A stretch of DNA of 64,000 nucleotides. Source: Dulcicalothrix desertica PCC 7102. Lineage in GTDB: Bacteria; Cyanobacteriota; Cyanobacteriia; Cyanobacteriales; Nostocaceae. The DNA is taken from the NCBI RefSeq assembly GCF_003991905.1, contig NZ_RSCL01000001.1:494643-558642 (forward strand). The letters are read 5' to 3'. Within the stretch, counting starts at the first letter, position 1. Each line of letters opens with the position of its first letter. The notes under the pieces are model-generated. The model had not been told where the DNA came from. It worked only from the letters and a program-made list of their open reading frames with translations, and made no database searches. This document shows positions 32,547 through 41,197 of the stretch, in pieces. Position numbers and translations under genes: made by a program.

Positions 32547-33908
32547 TTACTTTAGAGCAGAGTTTGCTTCCAGAGGTTGTATTAATCCCCATCCCCAGCG
32601 ATTATCTGGACGACGAGTACCACCTGCTGGATGTTTAGCTGTTTCCTTTAGTACCCTTATAATGTCGATTACAGATGCTCTTGGATTGGCTGCCATCAAT
32701 AAAGCTGCAACTCCAGCGACGTGAGGAGTAGCCATTGATGTTCCATCCATGTAGTTGTAAGCGTAAGTTCCTTCGGGAGTTCTAGTAGGTGGTATACATG
32801 AGTATATCTGAGTCCCTGGTGCAACAACATCCGGTTTTGTAACCAATCTACCAGCATCTTCTTGGTCGGGAAATACTAAACTAGCTCCACTACTAAAAAA
32901 CGCTACGTCATGTTTATTATTAGATAACTTTTCAATGGCGCCTACCGAAAAGGCATTATATGAGTTACCTGGTGAACTAGTATTGCCGTGATTCTCATTC
33001 CCAACTGCGACAACAGGTAAAATGCCGTATTGGTTGATTAATATATCGAGAACTTCGGTAAATAAAGGTTCGTAGTAGCTCATGCCAAGCGACATATTAA
33101 TAATATCGGCGCCTGTTTCAATAGCCCAAGAAATACCTTCGAGCAAAGTTCGTAAAGTAGTGTTACCAATTAGTACACCTGCTACTAATAGGTTAGCATG
33201 AGGCGCCACACCAATGGAGACACCTTTATCGGTTTTCCCACCAGCAATAGTTCCACAAACATGAGTACCATGCTGACCGCTATCGAATGGAGGTGAAGCG
33301 GTAATGCGTCGTCCGAGAGGGTCGATAACCACAAACTCTTTAACACGGTTGTTCAGTGCTGGATGTGCTGCATATACTCCAGTATCTAGAACCGCTACAT
33401 TTACGTTTTCACCTTTGCTTGTTTCCCATAGCTTAGGAATATCCAGACTATTAAGTCCCCATGTTGTGCTTTCACTATTATCTTGAGTTACCAAGTCCGC
33501 ATATTCTACCCGACGTGGTTGAATTAGGTGAATACTTTGATTTGGTAAAACTGCTACTACATGAGGTTGTTCGGCAAGTGCTTCTAAGGTTTTGTGGGTA
33601 ACTTCGACTGTTGCTACTGGTAATGTGCCTGAACCGATTAGCGAAATTTCCAATGGGTCATCACTATATCCTAAGTCGCGACTTGCTTCTTGATAATGGT
33701 CGAATATTTCTTCTTGTAGCGCTTTTTGAATACTAGCTCGCTGTTGAGACTTTTCTAATCTATTGTGAATCTCACGCAGGCGCCCGCGTTTTGGTAATCC
33801 TTCTGTTTGTGGCGCCTCGTAGATTACAATCGCATCACGCTTGTCATCTTCGTCGAGTCCAGCTAAAAACGGGTCAAATGCTGGTGATATTTTATGCTCT
33901 ATACTCAT
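32547..33908 (-). CDS. S8 subtilisin-like serine protease
   Basis: A 453-residue subtilase. The catalytic triad is D175 (AVLDTGVYAAHP), H213 (GQHGTHVCGTIAGG) and S391 (DGTSMATPHVAGVAAL), with the oxyanion Asn N304 (AVGNENHG). Residues 1-150 form an N-terminal part containing a propeptide-like fold (VATVEVTHKTLEALAEQPHV, VAVLPNQ) and a charged helix. No signal peptide is seen, so it may act inside the cell. The gene is followed by a small propeptide-like gene. It starts MSIEHKISPAF; the repeat at 34073 lies about 165 bases upstream. Confidence 0.9.
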   Translation of the reverse strand: MSIEHKISPAFDPFLAGLDEDDKRDAIVIYEAPQTEGLPKRGRLREIHNRLEKSQQRASIQKALQEEIFDHYQEASRDLGYSDDPLEISLIGSGTLPVATVEVTHKTLEALAEQPHVVAVLPNQSIHLIQPRRVEYADLVTQDNSESTTWGLNSLDIPKLWETSKGENVNVAVLDTGVYAAHPALNNRVKEFVVIDPLGRRITASPPFDSGQHGTHVCGTIAGGKTDKGVSIGVAPHANLLVAGVLIGNTTLRTLLEGISWAIETGADIINMSLGMSYYEPLFTEVLDILINQYGILPVVAVGNENHGNTSSPGNSYNAFSVGAIEKLSNNKHDVAFFSSGASLVFPDQEDAGRLVTKPDVVAPGTQIYSCIPPTRTPEGTYAYNYMDGTSMATPHVAGVAALLMAANPRASVIDIIRVLKETAKHPAGGTRRPDNRWGWGLIQPLEANSALK

Positions 33909-34072
33909 AGTAATTTTGGGGTTTAGTTTTTAATATTGTTACTCCGGCTCTAGAGTATACTGAGATACCTATATTTGATATCTACCTTTAAGGTAAGGTT
34001 TTCGGGTTGTTGAGGCGATATCGTTTAATGTTGCTGTAAAATCTGTAGTAGCAGCAGAGACACAAAGTATAC

Positions 34073-34140
34073 AGAAACCGGGTTTCTTTGTCACTAAGCA
34101 TTAAAATCATCAACATCAACGAAAAGAAACCCGGTTTCTT
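34073..34140. repeat. Bipartite AGAAACCGGGTTTCT repeat, copy 4
   Basis: AGAAACCGGGTTTCT (34073-34087) and AGAAACCCGGTTTCT (34125-34139) are separated by 37 bases. It ends four bases before the stop codon of the next minus-strand gene, so it follows that gene's 3' end. Confidence 0.75.
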
Positions 34141-34143
34141 GGG

Positions 34144-34851
34144 TTACACGATATTGTGATTTCCATCAACACGCTGATATAATTCAACATGATTCTTATC
34201 TAATTTTAATAATTCCGCAGCCTCTGCTAACAGTGCGTTTTGCTCGCTTTGTATTTCGGCTAACCGTACAGATATTTCTGCTAATCTTTCCGGTTTTGTA
34301 TTTACTGTAGTTGTATCGTTCACATAAATGATAGGCGCCTCTTTAACCGCATTGCTAATCGTTAATTTATTCCACCCAAAAGCTGTATACTTACCTAATT
34401 TTTGCCCACTATAACTAATTAACAACCAAATTAATCGTAGCGGTGTTTTTAATATAGATAAACTCGCCGTTTCAATCAAGCTAATAAGCGCGCGGATAAT
34501 GCTCCAAGCAAAAGCGATAAATAATAAACCAAGAATAACACTCCAAATTGGATGATTAGCTGCCCACCCAAGTAACAGCACCAACTTGTAAACAGCAGGA
34601 TGTTGCACCAACCAATCATTAACTGAAGAATTCATCGAATTTTGAATCGCCGTTGATGTTGACTGCTGGATATTTTCAGCAGACTGCAAAGTTTTATGTA
34701 GCGAATCTTTGATATTATCAATACCACTTGTCACTGTATTAACCGCTTGATTTTTAGATTGCTGTGCAGTATTACTTAGCGAGTTAACCCTGTCGTTAAC
34801 TAACTGCTTGGTACTCTGAAAGTTTTGGCGCCAGTTTTCAAGTAGTGTCAT
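34144..34851 (-). CDS. Membrane protein with flanking helices
   Basis: A 235-residue protein of unknown family. The N-terminal 95 residues are polar and helical (LVNDRVNSLSNTAQQSKNQA and similar), like apolipophorin or LEA-type helices. Two membrane segments follow (VYKLVLLLGWAANHPIWSVI, then LGLLFIAFAWSIIRALISLI). A third hydrophobic stretch (LKTPLRLIWLLISYSG) comes next, and the C-terminal tail is coiled-coil (LAEISVRLAEIQSEQNALLA). ATG at 34851 is preferred to one 12 bases upstream. It stands alone. Confidence 0.65.
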   Translation of the reverse strand: MTLLENWRQNFQSTKQLVNDRVNSLSNTAQQSKNQAVNTVTSGIDNIKDSLHKTLQSAENIQQSTSTAIQNSMNSSVNDWLVQHPAVYKLVLLLGWAANHPIWSVILGLLFIAFAWSIIRALISLIETASLSILKTPLRLIWLLISYSGQKLGKYTAFGWNKLTISNAVKEAPIIYVNDTTTVNTKPERLAEISVRLAEIQSEQNALLAEAAELLKLDKNHVELYQRVDGNHNIV

Positions 34852-34935
34852 AAAAAGCCCCACATATCAAGTAATTCATCTAAGTTTATAACCTTGCTAT
34901 TACCATTTTATTGGCTGGTGGCACTGACATCCGAA

Positions 34936-34968
34936 AGGGCGGGCAAGGATGCCCACTCCACAAGAGTA
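34936..34968. repeat. Solo MITE-core hairpin
   Basis: GGGCGGGCAAGGATGCCCAC is followed by TCCACAAGAG, the inner hairpin of the GGGACTTCC MITE family. No terminal GGGACTTCC boxes flank it. Confidence 0.6.
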
Positions 34969-35084
34969 TAAAAAATAAGACAAAAATTTTAGTATTCTTT
35001 CAAATCCATTGTTAACTGCACATCTAAATATGGGAACCATACATACAGATAACCATATTTGGATTATTAATAGAGGATATAGCT

Positions 35085-35591
35085 ATGCAGCAATTAAATT
35101 CGGGAGTCGCATACCTAATTTGGTGTTTATGCTTTTTCGGCATCTGTGGTGGTCAAAGGTTTTACGCAGGAAATTTTGCAGGCGGTGTGATATACTTTTT
35201 TACCCTTGGATTATTTGGTTTTGGTCAACTGATAGATTTAGCTTTAATTCCTGGCATGGTTGACAAGCGTAATATCTATCTAAGAGGGCTACATGGTGGG
35301 ACAACGCCAAGTGTCAATCAATCTGTTACCTTGAATATCGGTGACATTCCCCAACTTAAGCAGTTACAAGAGTTACAAACCTCAAAACCCTCTACAACCA
35401 CTCCGATGCAAAAATTATTAAAAGCAGCAAAGGAACATGGTGGTCAACTTTCATTGGCTCAAGCTGCTATGTGTACCGAGCTTGAGACAGAAGAACTTAA
35501 AAAGCTTTTGCAACAAGCACAAAAGGATGGTTACGCTGAAATGAGCAATGACTCACATACTGGAGCTATACGTTATCACTTTGATGTATAG
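35085..35591 (+). CDS. TM2-domain membrane protein
   Basis: A 168-residue protein with an N-terminal TM2 domain: two membrane helices (VAYLIWCLCFFGICGGQRFY, then GGVIYFFTLGLFGFGQLIDL) with the typical G-x-H/Q-R-FY turn and DLALIPGMVD after the second. The C-terminal 65 residues resemble a small winged-helix (LLKAAKEHGGQLSLAQAAM, TEELKKLLQQAQKDGYAEM), seen in cyanobacterial TM2 proteins. Its function is unknown. RBS-like AGAGGA lies upstream of the ATG. Confidence 0.82.
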   Translation: MQQLNSGVAYLIWCLCFFGICGGQRFYAGNFAGGVIYFFTLGLFGFGQLIDLALIPGMVDKRNIYLRGLHGGTTPSVNQSVTLNIGDIPQLKQLQELQTSKPSTTTPMQKLLKAAKEHGGQLSLAQAAMCTELETEELKKLLQQAQKDGYAEMSNDSHTGAIRYHFDV

Positions 35592-35599
35592 GCGCCTGA

Positions 35600-35764
35600 A
35601 TGATTATGGATTTAACAAATCTAAAGTGGACTAAAAATATAACACCTCTAGATAATGAACAGTGGGCTTACTCAAATTATGAGAGGGGTGATCTTTTCAA
35701 GCTTAATTGGAAAAAGAACAAAATCAATGCAAATAAACCGGTTCTTCCGGAATTAGCGTGCTAA
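35600..35764 (+). CDS. Small gene with element-derived 3' end
   Basis: A 54-residue frame. It starts MIMDLTNLKWTKNITPLDNE and continues WAYSNYERGDLFKLNWKKN, rich in Trp, Asn and Lys. The last ten residues (KPVLPELAC and stop) lie inside the inverted-repeat element at 35735, so the original gene was probably longer and has been cut by the insertion. The family is not recognised. It begins nine bases after the TM2 gene. Whether it still makes a useful protein is unknown. Confidence 0.4.
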   Translation: MIMDLTNLKWTKNITPLDNEQWAYSNYERGDLFKLNWKKNKINANKPVLPELAC

Positions 35765-35940
35765 ATTTTAACCGCAGTCGGTAAATTTCCTTTAAAATCA
35801 AGGCTTGCAGGTGCTTATAGTCGTGCATTTTAGTTAGAATGCAGTGTTGTAGTCAAAAATGGCTGGAATAAAACCATAGTAAAGATTTCAAGCTTATTTT
35901 TCAATAATTTAGCACGCTAAGTACGGAAGAGCCGGTTTTT
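35735..35940. mobile_element. 206-bp MITE-like element with 33-bp terminal inverted repeats
   Basis: The left end (AAACCGGTTCTTCCGGAATT, then AGCGTGCTAAATT) and the right end (AATTTAGCACGCTAAGTACG, then GAAGAGCCGGTTT) are inverted copies with about four mismatches in 33 bases. Each end includes TTAGCGTGCTAA. The interior has no reading frame. No target duplication is obvious. It is not related to the GGGACTTCC family. Confidence 0.68.
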
Positions 35941-36013
35941 ACCAGTAAATATATTTGCTGTAGCAATGATATTAGAAAGCGATTTACTATAAATTAACTT
36001 TTGAAAAGCGCCT

Positions 36014-36451
36014 ATGTTAAGTGAAAACGAGCCTATACAATCAGCTACTTCTCAAGACGAAGAAATAAAATTAATTAAGCAGCTAGAAAAGGTACTTAGA
36101 TCGGGTTCACAATCAAAGATACATAATAATGGCGAACAGGTTGTGATTCCAGAATCGGTTCTTATAATGTGGCACCAAGTTGTACATGCGATGGCGCTAG
36201 GGCAGACCGTCTCAATAGTCCCTCAACAGCAGGAGATGACGACGCAAGAAGCAGCAGATTTTTTAAATGTCTCTCGACCTTACCTGATTAAATTATTGGA
36301 GCAAGGACAAATTCCTTACATTAAAGTGGGTTCTCACCGACGGGTAAATTTATTAGATTTGAGCAAGTATAAAGAAGAGAGAGATAAAACACGACGGGAA
36401 GGGATGAAAGAATTTAGCAAATTTCTTCAAGAAGAGGGTTTTTATGATTAA
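36014..36451 (+). CDS. Excisionase-type DNA-binding antitoxin-like protein
   Basis: A 145-residue protein. Residues 75-125 form a MerR/excisionase helix-turn-helix: EMTTQEAADFLNVSRPYLIK, then LLEQGQIPYIKVGSHRRV and NLLDLSKYKEE. The N-terminal half is acidic and helical. Proteins of this layout are common antitoxins with PIN toxins, but the next frame is only 17 codons (from MIKKVLIRSERS) and is not a toxin. It appears orphaned. A truncated paralogue follows at 36561. Confidence 0.75.
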   Translation: MLSENEPIQSATSQDEEIKLIKQLEKVLRSGSQSKIHNNGEQVVIPESVLIMWHQVVHAMALGQTVSIVPQQQEMTTQEAADFLNVSRPYLIKLLEQGQIPYIKVGSHRRVNLLDLSKYKEERDKTRREGMKEFSKFLQEEGFYD

Positions 36452-36560
36452 GAAGGTGTTGATTAGAAGCGAACGTTCCGTCATTAAAAAGGGATAAAGC
36501 TTATTTTATCAGATATTGCGTTAATGTAATATTGTATATACCACATAAAAATTTGTAGCT

Positions 36561-36866
36561 ATGCACTTAGAGTCAGATAAGATAAGCAAGCTCAACACTC
36601 GTTCGATTAAACAAGTTGATTCGCATTGCTCCCGCATTGAAGATTTCAAGGCAAAACTGATAGACAGTAACGGCGAAGAAATATCTATTTCACAATCGGA
36701 GTATCAACTTATACTTAAAGTATTACAGGCAATCAAATCAGATCAGATAATACATATTGTTTCCCAAAATAGCAAATTCACTACTCAACAAGCAGCGGAT
36801 TTTGTTAACGTCTCACATCCTTATCTAATTAAGTTATTAGAACAAGGTTGGGCGCCCTGCTCGTAA
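36561..36866 (+). pseudogene. Truncated excisionase-type antitoxin paralogue
   Basis: The first 95 residues match the protein at 36014 in layout: SQSEYQLILKVLQAI, then FTTQQAADFVNVSHPYLIKL and LEQG. The frame then runs into sequence belonging to the opposite-strand glycosyltransferase and ends with WAPCS. The second helix-turn-helix half (PYIKVGSHRRV in the paralogue) is lost. The break lies at about 36843-36850. It is unlikely to bind DNA normally. Confidence 0.7.
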
Positions 36867-37868
36867 TGCTTGGGCAGTTGTTCCAATTCCACCTTGATGG
36901 ACGATGGCACAAGCGTGAGGAAAAATTTGGGAGTATGGTAAGTAGTTGACGGCAATAATATTATTTGAAAGGTTTTGTGGAGGAGAATTTTTACCAATTA
37001 ATAAGATAGCGCGACGGTTAATAAGCTTTGCTACTTCGATGCTTTCTTGGTAGAAGTTGCCTGCGTCCATTACTGCTGCGGAACCGAGAGTGAAAACTAT
37101 TGGCGCCTCACCTGCATTCAAAAACCGCTCTACTTCTTCTGGAAGTTCTGCGCTTTGTGTTCCATCGTAATAAGTAAACCCAGCAACTACGGTGTTTGGC
37201 GCCCAGTCTGGTTGAGGTTGTCCCAACACTGAGGAAAACAGCGCTACAACAAGGTAAGGTGAGAATTTGCTATCTATATAAGGATTTCCCTTGAGTGGAG
37301 ATAATTCTAGTTCAAGCCGAAGTTGACGAACTGGGTCTGCCCAAGAATTACTTACCCACTTTGCAAAGTTGATGATGCCTTTATTAAAAGTTGGACCAAG
37401 CTTGTATAAGTTTGCCAATGCAGGAAATGGCGCCAGAATAGGTGGGTCGTAAGCTGAGAAAAACGACATGGGAACCATTGCGCTTGATGCCCATCTCATT
37501 TTGAGTTTTTCTGCGACTAGTGGAGTTGCAGTTACACCTTCACCAGAAAATATAAAATCTGCTCCTTGTGCAACTTCAAGCAAGTCTGTATACATCGCGC
37601 GTAAATTTGGATTGACCCACTGCCGTACCATATATTCTTGCCCTGTTTTTAAATCCATCATTCGCGCCATTTCTTGTGGGTCGTTAAGGGCAGTAAAGTC
37701 AGGACGCATTCGATGAAACTCAAATTTTAATGCTTCGAGTTTGGGTTTATATACTTCGTGCGTTACAAATACTACATCGTGACCACGTTGCCGCAATTCC
37801 AAGGCAACAGCAATCATAGGGTGAAGGTCTCCTAGGGTGCCTAGTGTAGTAATCAGGATTCGACTCAC
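36837..37868 (-). pseudogene. UGT-type glycosyltransferase lacking its C-terminus
   Basis: A 343-residue glycosyltransferase of the MGT/UGT type, transferring a nucleotide sugar to a lipid or small molecule. The N-terminal domain begins ILITTLGTLGDLHPMIAVAL. The C-terminal domain has PIVFTLGSAAVMDAGNFY and the start of the sugar-binding motif HQGGIGTTAQALRAGRPTL. The family then continues for some 70 residues (usually P-x-x-x-DQ-x-x-NA), but here it stops after one more residue. The start is GTG at 37868. A recombination break shared with the antitoxin remnant removed the end, so activity is doubtful. Confidence 0.75.
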
Positions 37869-37937
37869 TTTCTTAACTCTCTGTGATACATAGTAAGGTG
37901 GGCACTGCCCACCATACAACATAAGTGAGAAAGTAAC

Positions 37938-38984
37938 GTGAAAGCACAAGTATTCCGTGGTGTCAAAAATCTATCCTATGAGGAAATACCTGTTCCATCT
38001 CTCGAACCAGATGAGGTGTTGGTACAGGTAAGGGTTGTTGGGTTATGTCAATCAGATATTAAGAAAATTCTTTACCCCTTATATGAACCCCCGCGCGTTT
38101 TTGGACATGAGACAGCAGGTGTTATTGCAGCAGTGGGAAGTGATGTTAAAAAATGGCAGGTTGGACAAAGAGTTGCAGTTATGCATCATATTCCGTGTAT
38201 GCGCTGCGATTATTGTCTCAATGAAAACTATTCTATGTGCGACACGTATAAAAATATTGTGACAACAGCAGGGTTTGCGCCGAGTGGTGGAGGTTTTGCT
38301 GAGTATGTAAAAGTACCTGGGCATATTGTTCAAAATGGGGGCTTAATTCCTATTCCCGATGATATTACTTTTGAAGAAGCTAGTTTTGTTGAACCGACGA
38401 ACTGCTGTCTTAAAGCTGTGAAAAAGGCAAATATTCAACCTGGGCAAACTGTATTAATAACAGGCGCCGGGCCAATTGGGTTAATGTTTGTAATGTTAGT
38501 CAAATACTTTGGCGCCAAAGCTATTACTACAGATTTAATTCCTTCGCGGATAGAAAAAGCAAAACAAGTAGGCGCCGAAGCTGCTTTTGACGCGCGCGAT
38601 GCTAATTTACCCGAAAAAATCCGCGCGCTAACTAATGGTATGGGTGTAGATGTAACTTTGCTAGCAGTTCCTAGTGACAAAGCATTTTTCCAAGCTTTAG
38701 ACTGTACACGCAAAGGAGGCAAAATACTATTTTTCGCCGAATTCCCCGATGAAGTAGAAATTCCCATCAACCCCAATATCCTTTACCGTCGAGAAATAGA
38801 TTTAATGGGCAGCTACAGTTCATCGTTTAAAGTCCAAAGTTTAGCAGCAGATATTGTATTCAATCGTCGTATTGATGTAAAAGCATTAATTAGCGACCGT
38901 TTCCCACTGCAAGATTTATCACAAGCTGTTGAACAAGCAGTTAAACCTACTCCAGAAACCTATAAAATCCTAATTTATCCATAA
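37938..38984 (+). CDS. Zinc-dependent medium-chain dehydrogenase
   Basis: A 348-residue zinc alcohol/polyol dehydrogenase (threonine or sorbitol dehydrogenase-like). Catalytic zinc ligands are C37 (GLCQSD) and H57-E58 (VFGHETAG). The structural zinc site has C87, C90, C93 and C101 (PCMRCDYCLNENYSMC). The NAD-binding motif is ITGAGPIGLMFVMLV, and ITTDLIPSR follows, the Asp suggesting NAD rather than NADP. The start is GTG. The promoter region is shared with the divergent truncated glycosyltransferase and has a GGTGGGCACTGCCCACC hairpin. Substrate unknown. Confidence 0.87.
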   Translation: MKAQVFRGVKNLSYEEIPVPSLEPDEVLVQVRVVGLCQSDIKKILYPLYEPPRVFGHETAGVIAAVGSDVKKWQVGQRVAVMHHIPCMRCDYCLNENYSMCDTYKNIVTTAGFAPSGGGFAEYVKVPGHIVQNGGLIPIPDDITFEEASFVEPTNCCLKAVKKANIQPGQTVLITGAGPIGLMFVMLVKYFGAKAITTDLIPSRIEKAKQVGAEAAFDARDANLPEKIRALTNGMGVDVTLLAVPSDKAFFQALDCTRKGGKILFFAEFPDEVEIPINPNILYRREIDLMGSYSSSFKVQSLAADIVFNRRIDVKALISDRFPLQDLSQAVEQAVKPTPETYKILIYP

Positions 38985-38990
38985 TAACCT

Positions 38991-39100
38991 CTTGTGGAAC
39001 AATAAACTCTTGTAGAACAATAAACTCTTGTGGAACGGGCATCCTTGCCCGTCCTCTTAACAATATGACTGCACAGGCGAGACGCCTATGCTACAAGAGT
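38991..39100. repeat. Cluster of MITE-core pieces
   Basis: CTCTTGTGGAACAATAAA and its near-copies occur three times in a row, followed by the hairpin GGAACGGGCATCCTTGCCCG. A diverged piece (GGCGAGACGCC...CTACAAGAG) comes next. The last bases overlap the 3' end of the TPR gene. It looks like a decayed, partly duplicated GGGACTTCC-family element without ends. Confidence 0.6.
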
Positions 39101-41109
39101 TGAATCAATTTCTGAAACTCGATATCCTGGGCAATATCATCAAAATTTGTATCATTTTCTGCTTCTTCTTTGTAACTAGGGTCAAGATTTATTGCTTGTT
39201 CTAAATTTTCTAAAGCTAATTCTACTTCTTTCTCCAACGCATAACAAACTGCCTTATTATAATAAGCATCGGCGTAATTAGGTTTTATTTCCAGTGCTTT
39301 GTCAAAACTATCAATTGCGTCTTCACTAAATTCCAGTTTCAAAAGAGAGTAACCTCGCTTATTCCAAGCTTTGGCAAATTCTGGTTTTAATTCGATAGCT
39401 TTATCAAAGGATGATATAGCTTCTTCATATTCTTCTAATTCTTGTAATGTCAATCCTCGATTTAGCCAAGCAGACGCATCATCTGGTTTAATTTTTACAG
39501 ATTGAACAAATGACTCAAAAGCTTCTTGGTACTGATTAAGATAACCCAAAGCTACACCTCGATTTGACCAAGCTTTATAGTAGTTTGGTTTATATTCTAT
39601 AGCTTTATCATAGCAACTTATTGCCCCTGGAAATCGTTTCATTTTTGCTAAAGCTAAACCTCTGTTAAACCAAGCATCAGGATTTTCTGGTTCAATCTCT
39701 AGTGCATCATCGTAGCAGGCAATTGCATCTTGATAACGTTTTTGAGCAAAAAGTTCTTCACCTTCTTTTATATATTCATCTGCTTTTAATTGTTGTGGTT
39801 CATCGTGTAATGTTTCTTCAATAGGGGTAACATTCACTAGTTTCTCTAAAATAAGTTCTTTTTTTTGTTGAGCATCATTTTGCAATTCTGAGAGTTGAGA
39901 GACAAACTCCAACTCTAATTTTTCCATTTTTTCTAAAATTAAAGATTGTTGCTCCTGAGTATTTAACTGGAGTTCTAAAAATTGAGCAGCAAATTCAGAG
40001 CCTGATTTTTCTATGTTTTCCAGTATTAAGTCTTTGCGACGTTGAGTGTCTGCTTGCAATTCTGAAAGTAAAGAAGCAAATTCTGACTGCATTTTTTCTA
40101 AATGCTGAATTATTTTGTCACGCTCTTGTTGAGTATCTGTTTGTAAAGCTTGTAGTTGAGAAGCATATTGTAATTGTAACTCTCCTGAAATTTGGAAAAG
40201 TTGCTGTTGAGCTTCAGATTGTAACCCGGAAATTAAAGATTTAATTTCATCTTTAGATTTAGCTATATCTGATGTCGCTAAGTTCTTTTCTTGCTGTATA
40301 TCGGATTGAAATCCTATAACTAGATTTTTGGCTTCATCTTTATATTTAATTATATCGGTAACTGCCATGTCCTTTTGTTGTTGAGCATCTAATTGCAAAC
40401 TAGAAAAATGAGATGCTATTTGAGACTCTAATTTTAGAATATTTTTTAAAGTCTCATCTGTTTTTTGCTTGGCGCCTAAATTTTCGTTATTAAGTTGAGT
40501 CTCGAATTGTGTTTCTAAATTATCTACTAAATTATCTATTTTTTGTTGAGCAGATTTAATTACTGTTTCTAGCTGTAATAATAACTGGTCTTTTGATTGA
40601 GAAAGCTCAGAGGTAACTAACGGTAAATTTTGTTTTTCTAATTTAATGCTGTTGCGTAGCTTTTCTGCTTCCTGTTCTAATTCGTGTACTATTACCTGAT
40701 TTCTTTGAATCGCTTTTTCGGCTTGCTGTTCAACAATGGCTAGCTGTTTTTGCAATTCTGTCACCCCTTGAACTTTATCTGTAGCCCTATTGACAATTTC
40801 TCGGAGTGCTGCACGTCGCAGCAGCCAAAATGATACTCCGGCTGCTACTGGAAACAATATCCAAATAATTATGCCAATATTTATTAGAGTATTTGTACTG
40901 TTGGTGCGTTCTGTTGCAGGCGCCAGTTGTGCCAAATGTGAGTCTTGCGTTTTAGTTGCTAATGCAGTGCTTTGAATGCTGGCGCCACCAATAGACAGTA
41001 AAACAGCGGTAAAGACTGTAGTACTTTTGAATGCGAAGGCGCCGATGATTTGATTAAAGAGCATCATGCCAATGTATCTCCATAATTTGGGCTGCGGCAT
41101 ATTATTCAA
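39091..41109 (-). CDS. Membrane coiled-coil TPR protein
   Basis: A 672-residue protein. Two hydrophobic N-terminal segments (TTVFTAVLLSIGGASI and INIGIIIWILFPVAAGVSFWLL) anchor it. Residues 110-440 form a long coiled coil with repeated SELQADTQ / LQLDAQQQKD units of about 32 residues. Residues 450-640 hold at least five TPR units (AIACYDDALEIEPENPDAWF, AWSNRGVALGYLNQYQEAFE, AWNKRGYSLLKLEFSEDAID and others). Such proteins act as assembly platforms for protein complexes. The partner is unknown. Its stop lies inside a decayed repeat, so its last residues may be repeat-derived. Confidence 0.8.
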   Translation of the reverse strand: MNNMPQPKLWRYIGMMLFNQIIGAFAFKSTTVFTAVLLSIGGASIQSTALATKTQDSHLAQLAPATERTNSTNTLINIGIIIWILFPVAAGVSFWLLRRAALREIVNRATDKVQGVTELQKQLAIVEQQAEKAIQRNQVIVHELEQEAEKLRNSIKLEKQNLPLVTSELSQSKDQLLLQLETVIKSAQQKIDNLVDNLETQFETQLNNENLGAKQKTDETLKNILKLESQIASHFSSLQLDAQQQKDMAVTDIIKYKDEAKNLVIGFQSDIQQEKNLATSDIAKSKDEIKSLISGLQSEAQQQLFQISGELQLQYASQLQALQTDTQQERDKIIQHLEKMQSEFASLLSELQADTQRRKDLILENIEKSGSEFAAQFLELQLNTQEQQSLILEKMEKLELEFVSQLSELQNDAQQKKELILEKLVNVTPIEETLHDEPQQLKADEYIKEGEELFAQKRYQDAIACYDDALEIEPENPDAWFNRGLALAKMKRFPGAISCYDKAIEYKPNYYKAWSNRGVALGYLNQYQEAFESFVQSVKIKPDDASAWLNRGLTLQELEEYEEAISSFDKAIELKPEFAKAWNKRGYSLLKLEFSEDAIDSFDKALEIKPNYADAYYNKAVCYALEKEVELALENLEQAINLDPSYKEEAENDTNFDDIAQDIEFQKLIQLL

Positions 41110-41197
41110 ATTTAGCAGCCAAATCAGGATTGTTAAATCTGAAGCTGTACGATTTGATGTGACGGTTTGTATCTGGATTTATATATTTTTTTGGTGC

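Noticed and set aside
35009..35263. Plus-strand 84-residue frame near the TM2 gene
   Set aside because: It overlaps the TM2 gene in another frame; only the TM2 frame shows a known domain.
36444..36497. Toxin gene after the excisionase-type antitoxin
   Set aside because: The frame starting MIKKVLIRSERS is only 17 codons, and no PIN or RelE motif follows in any frame.
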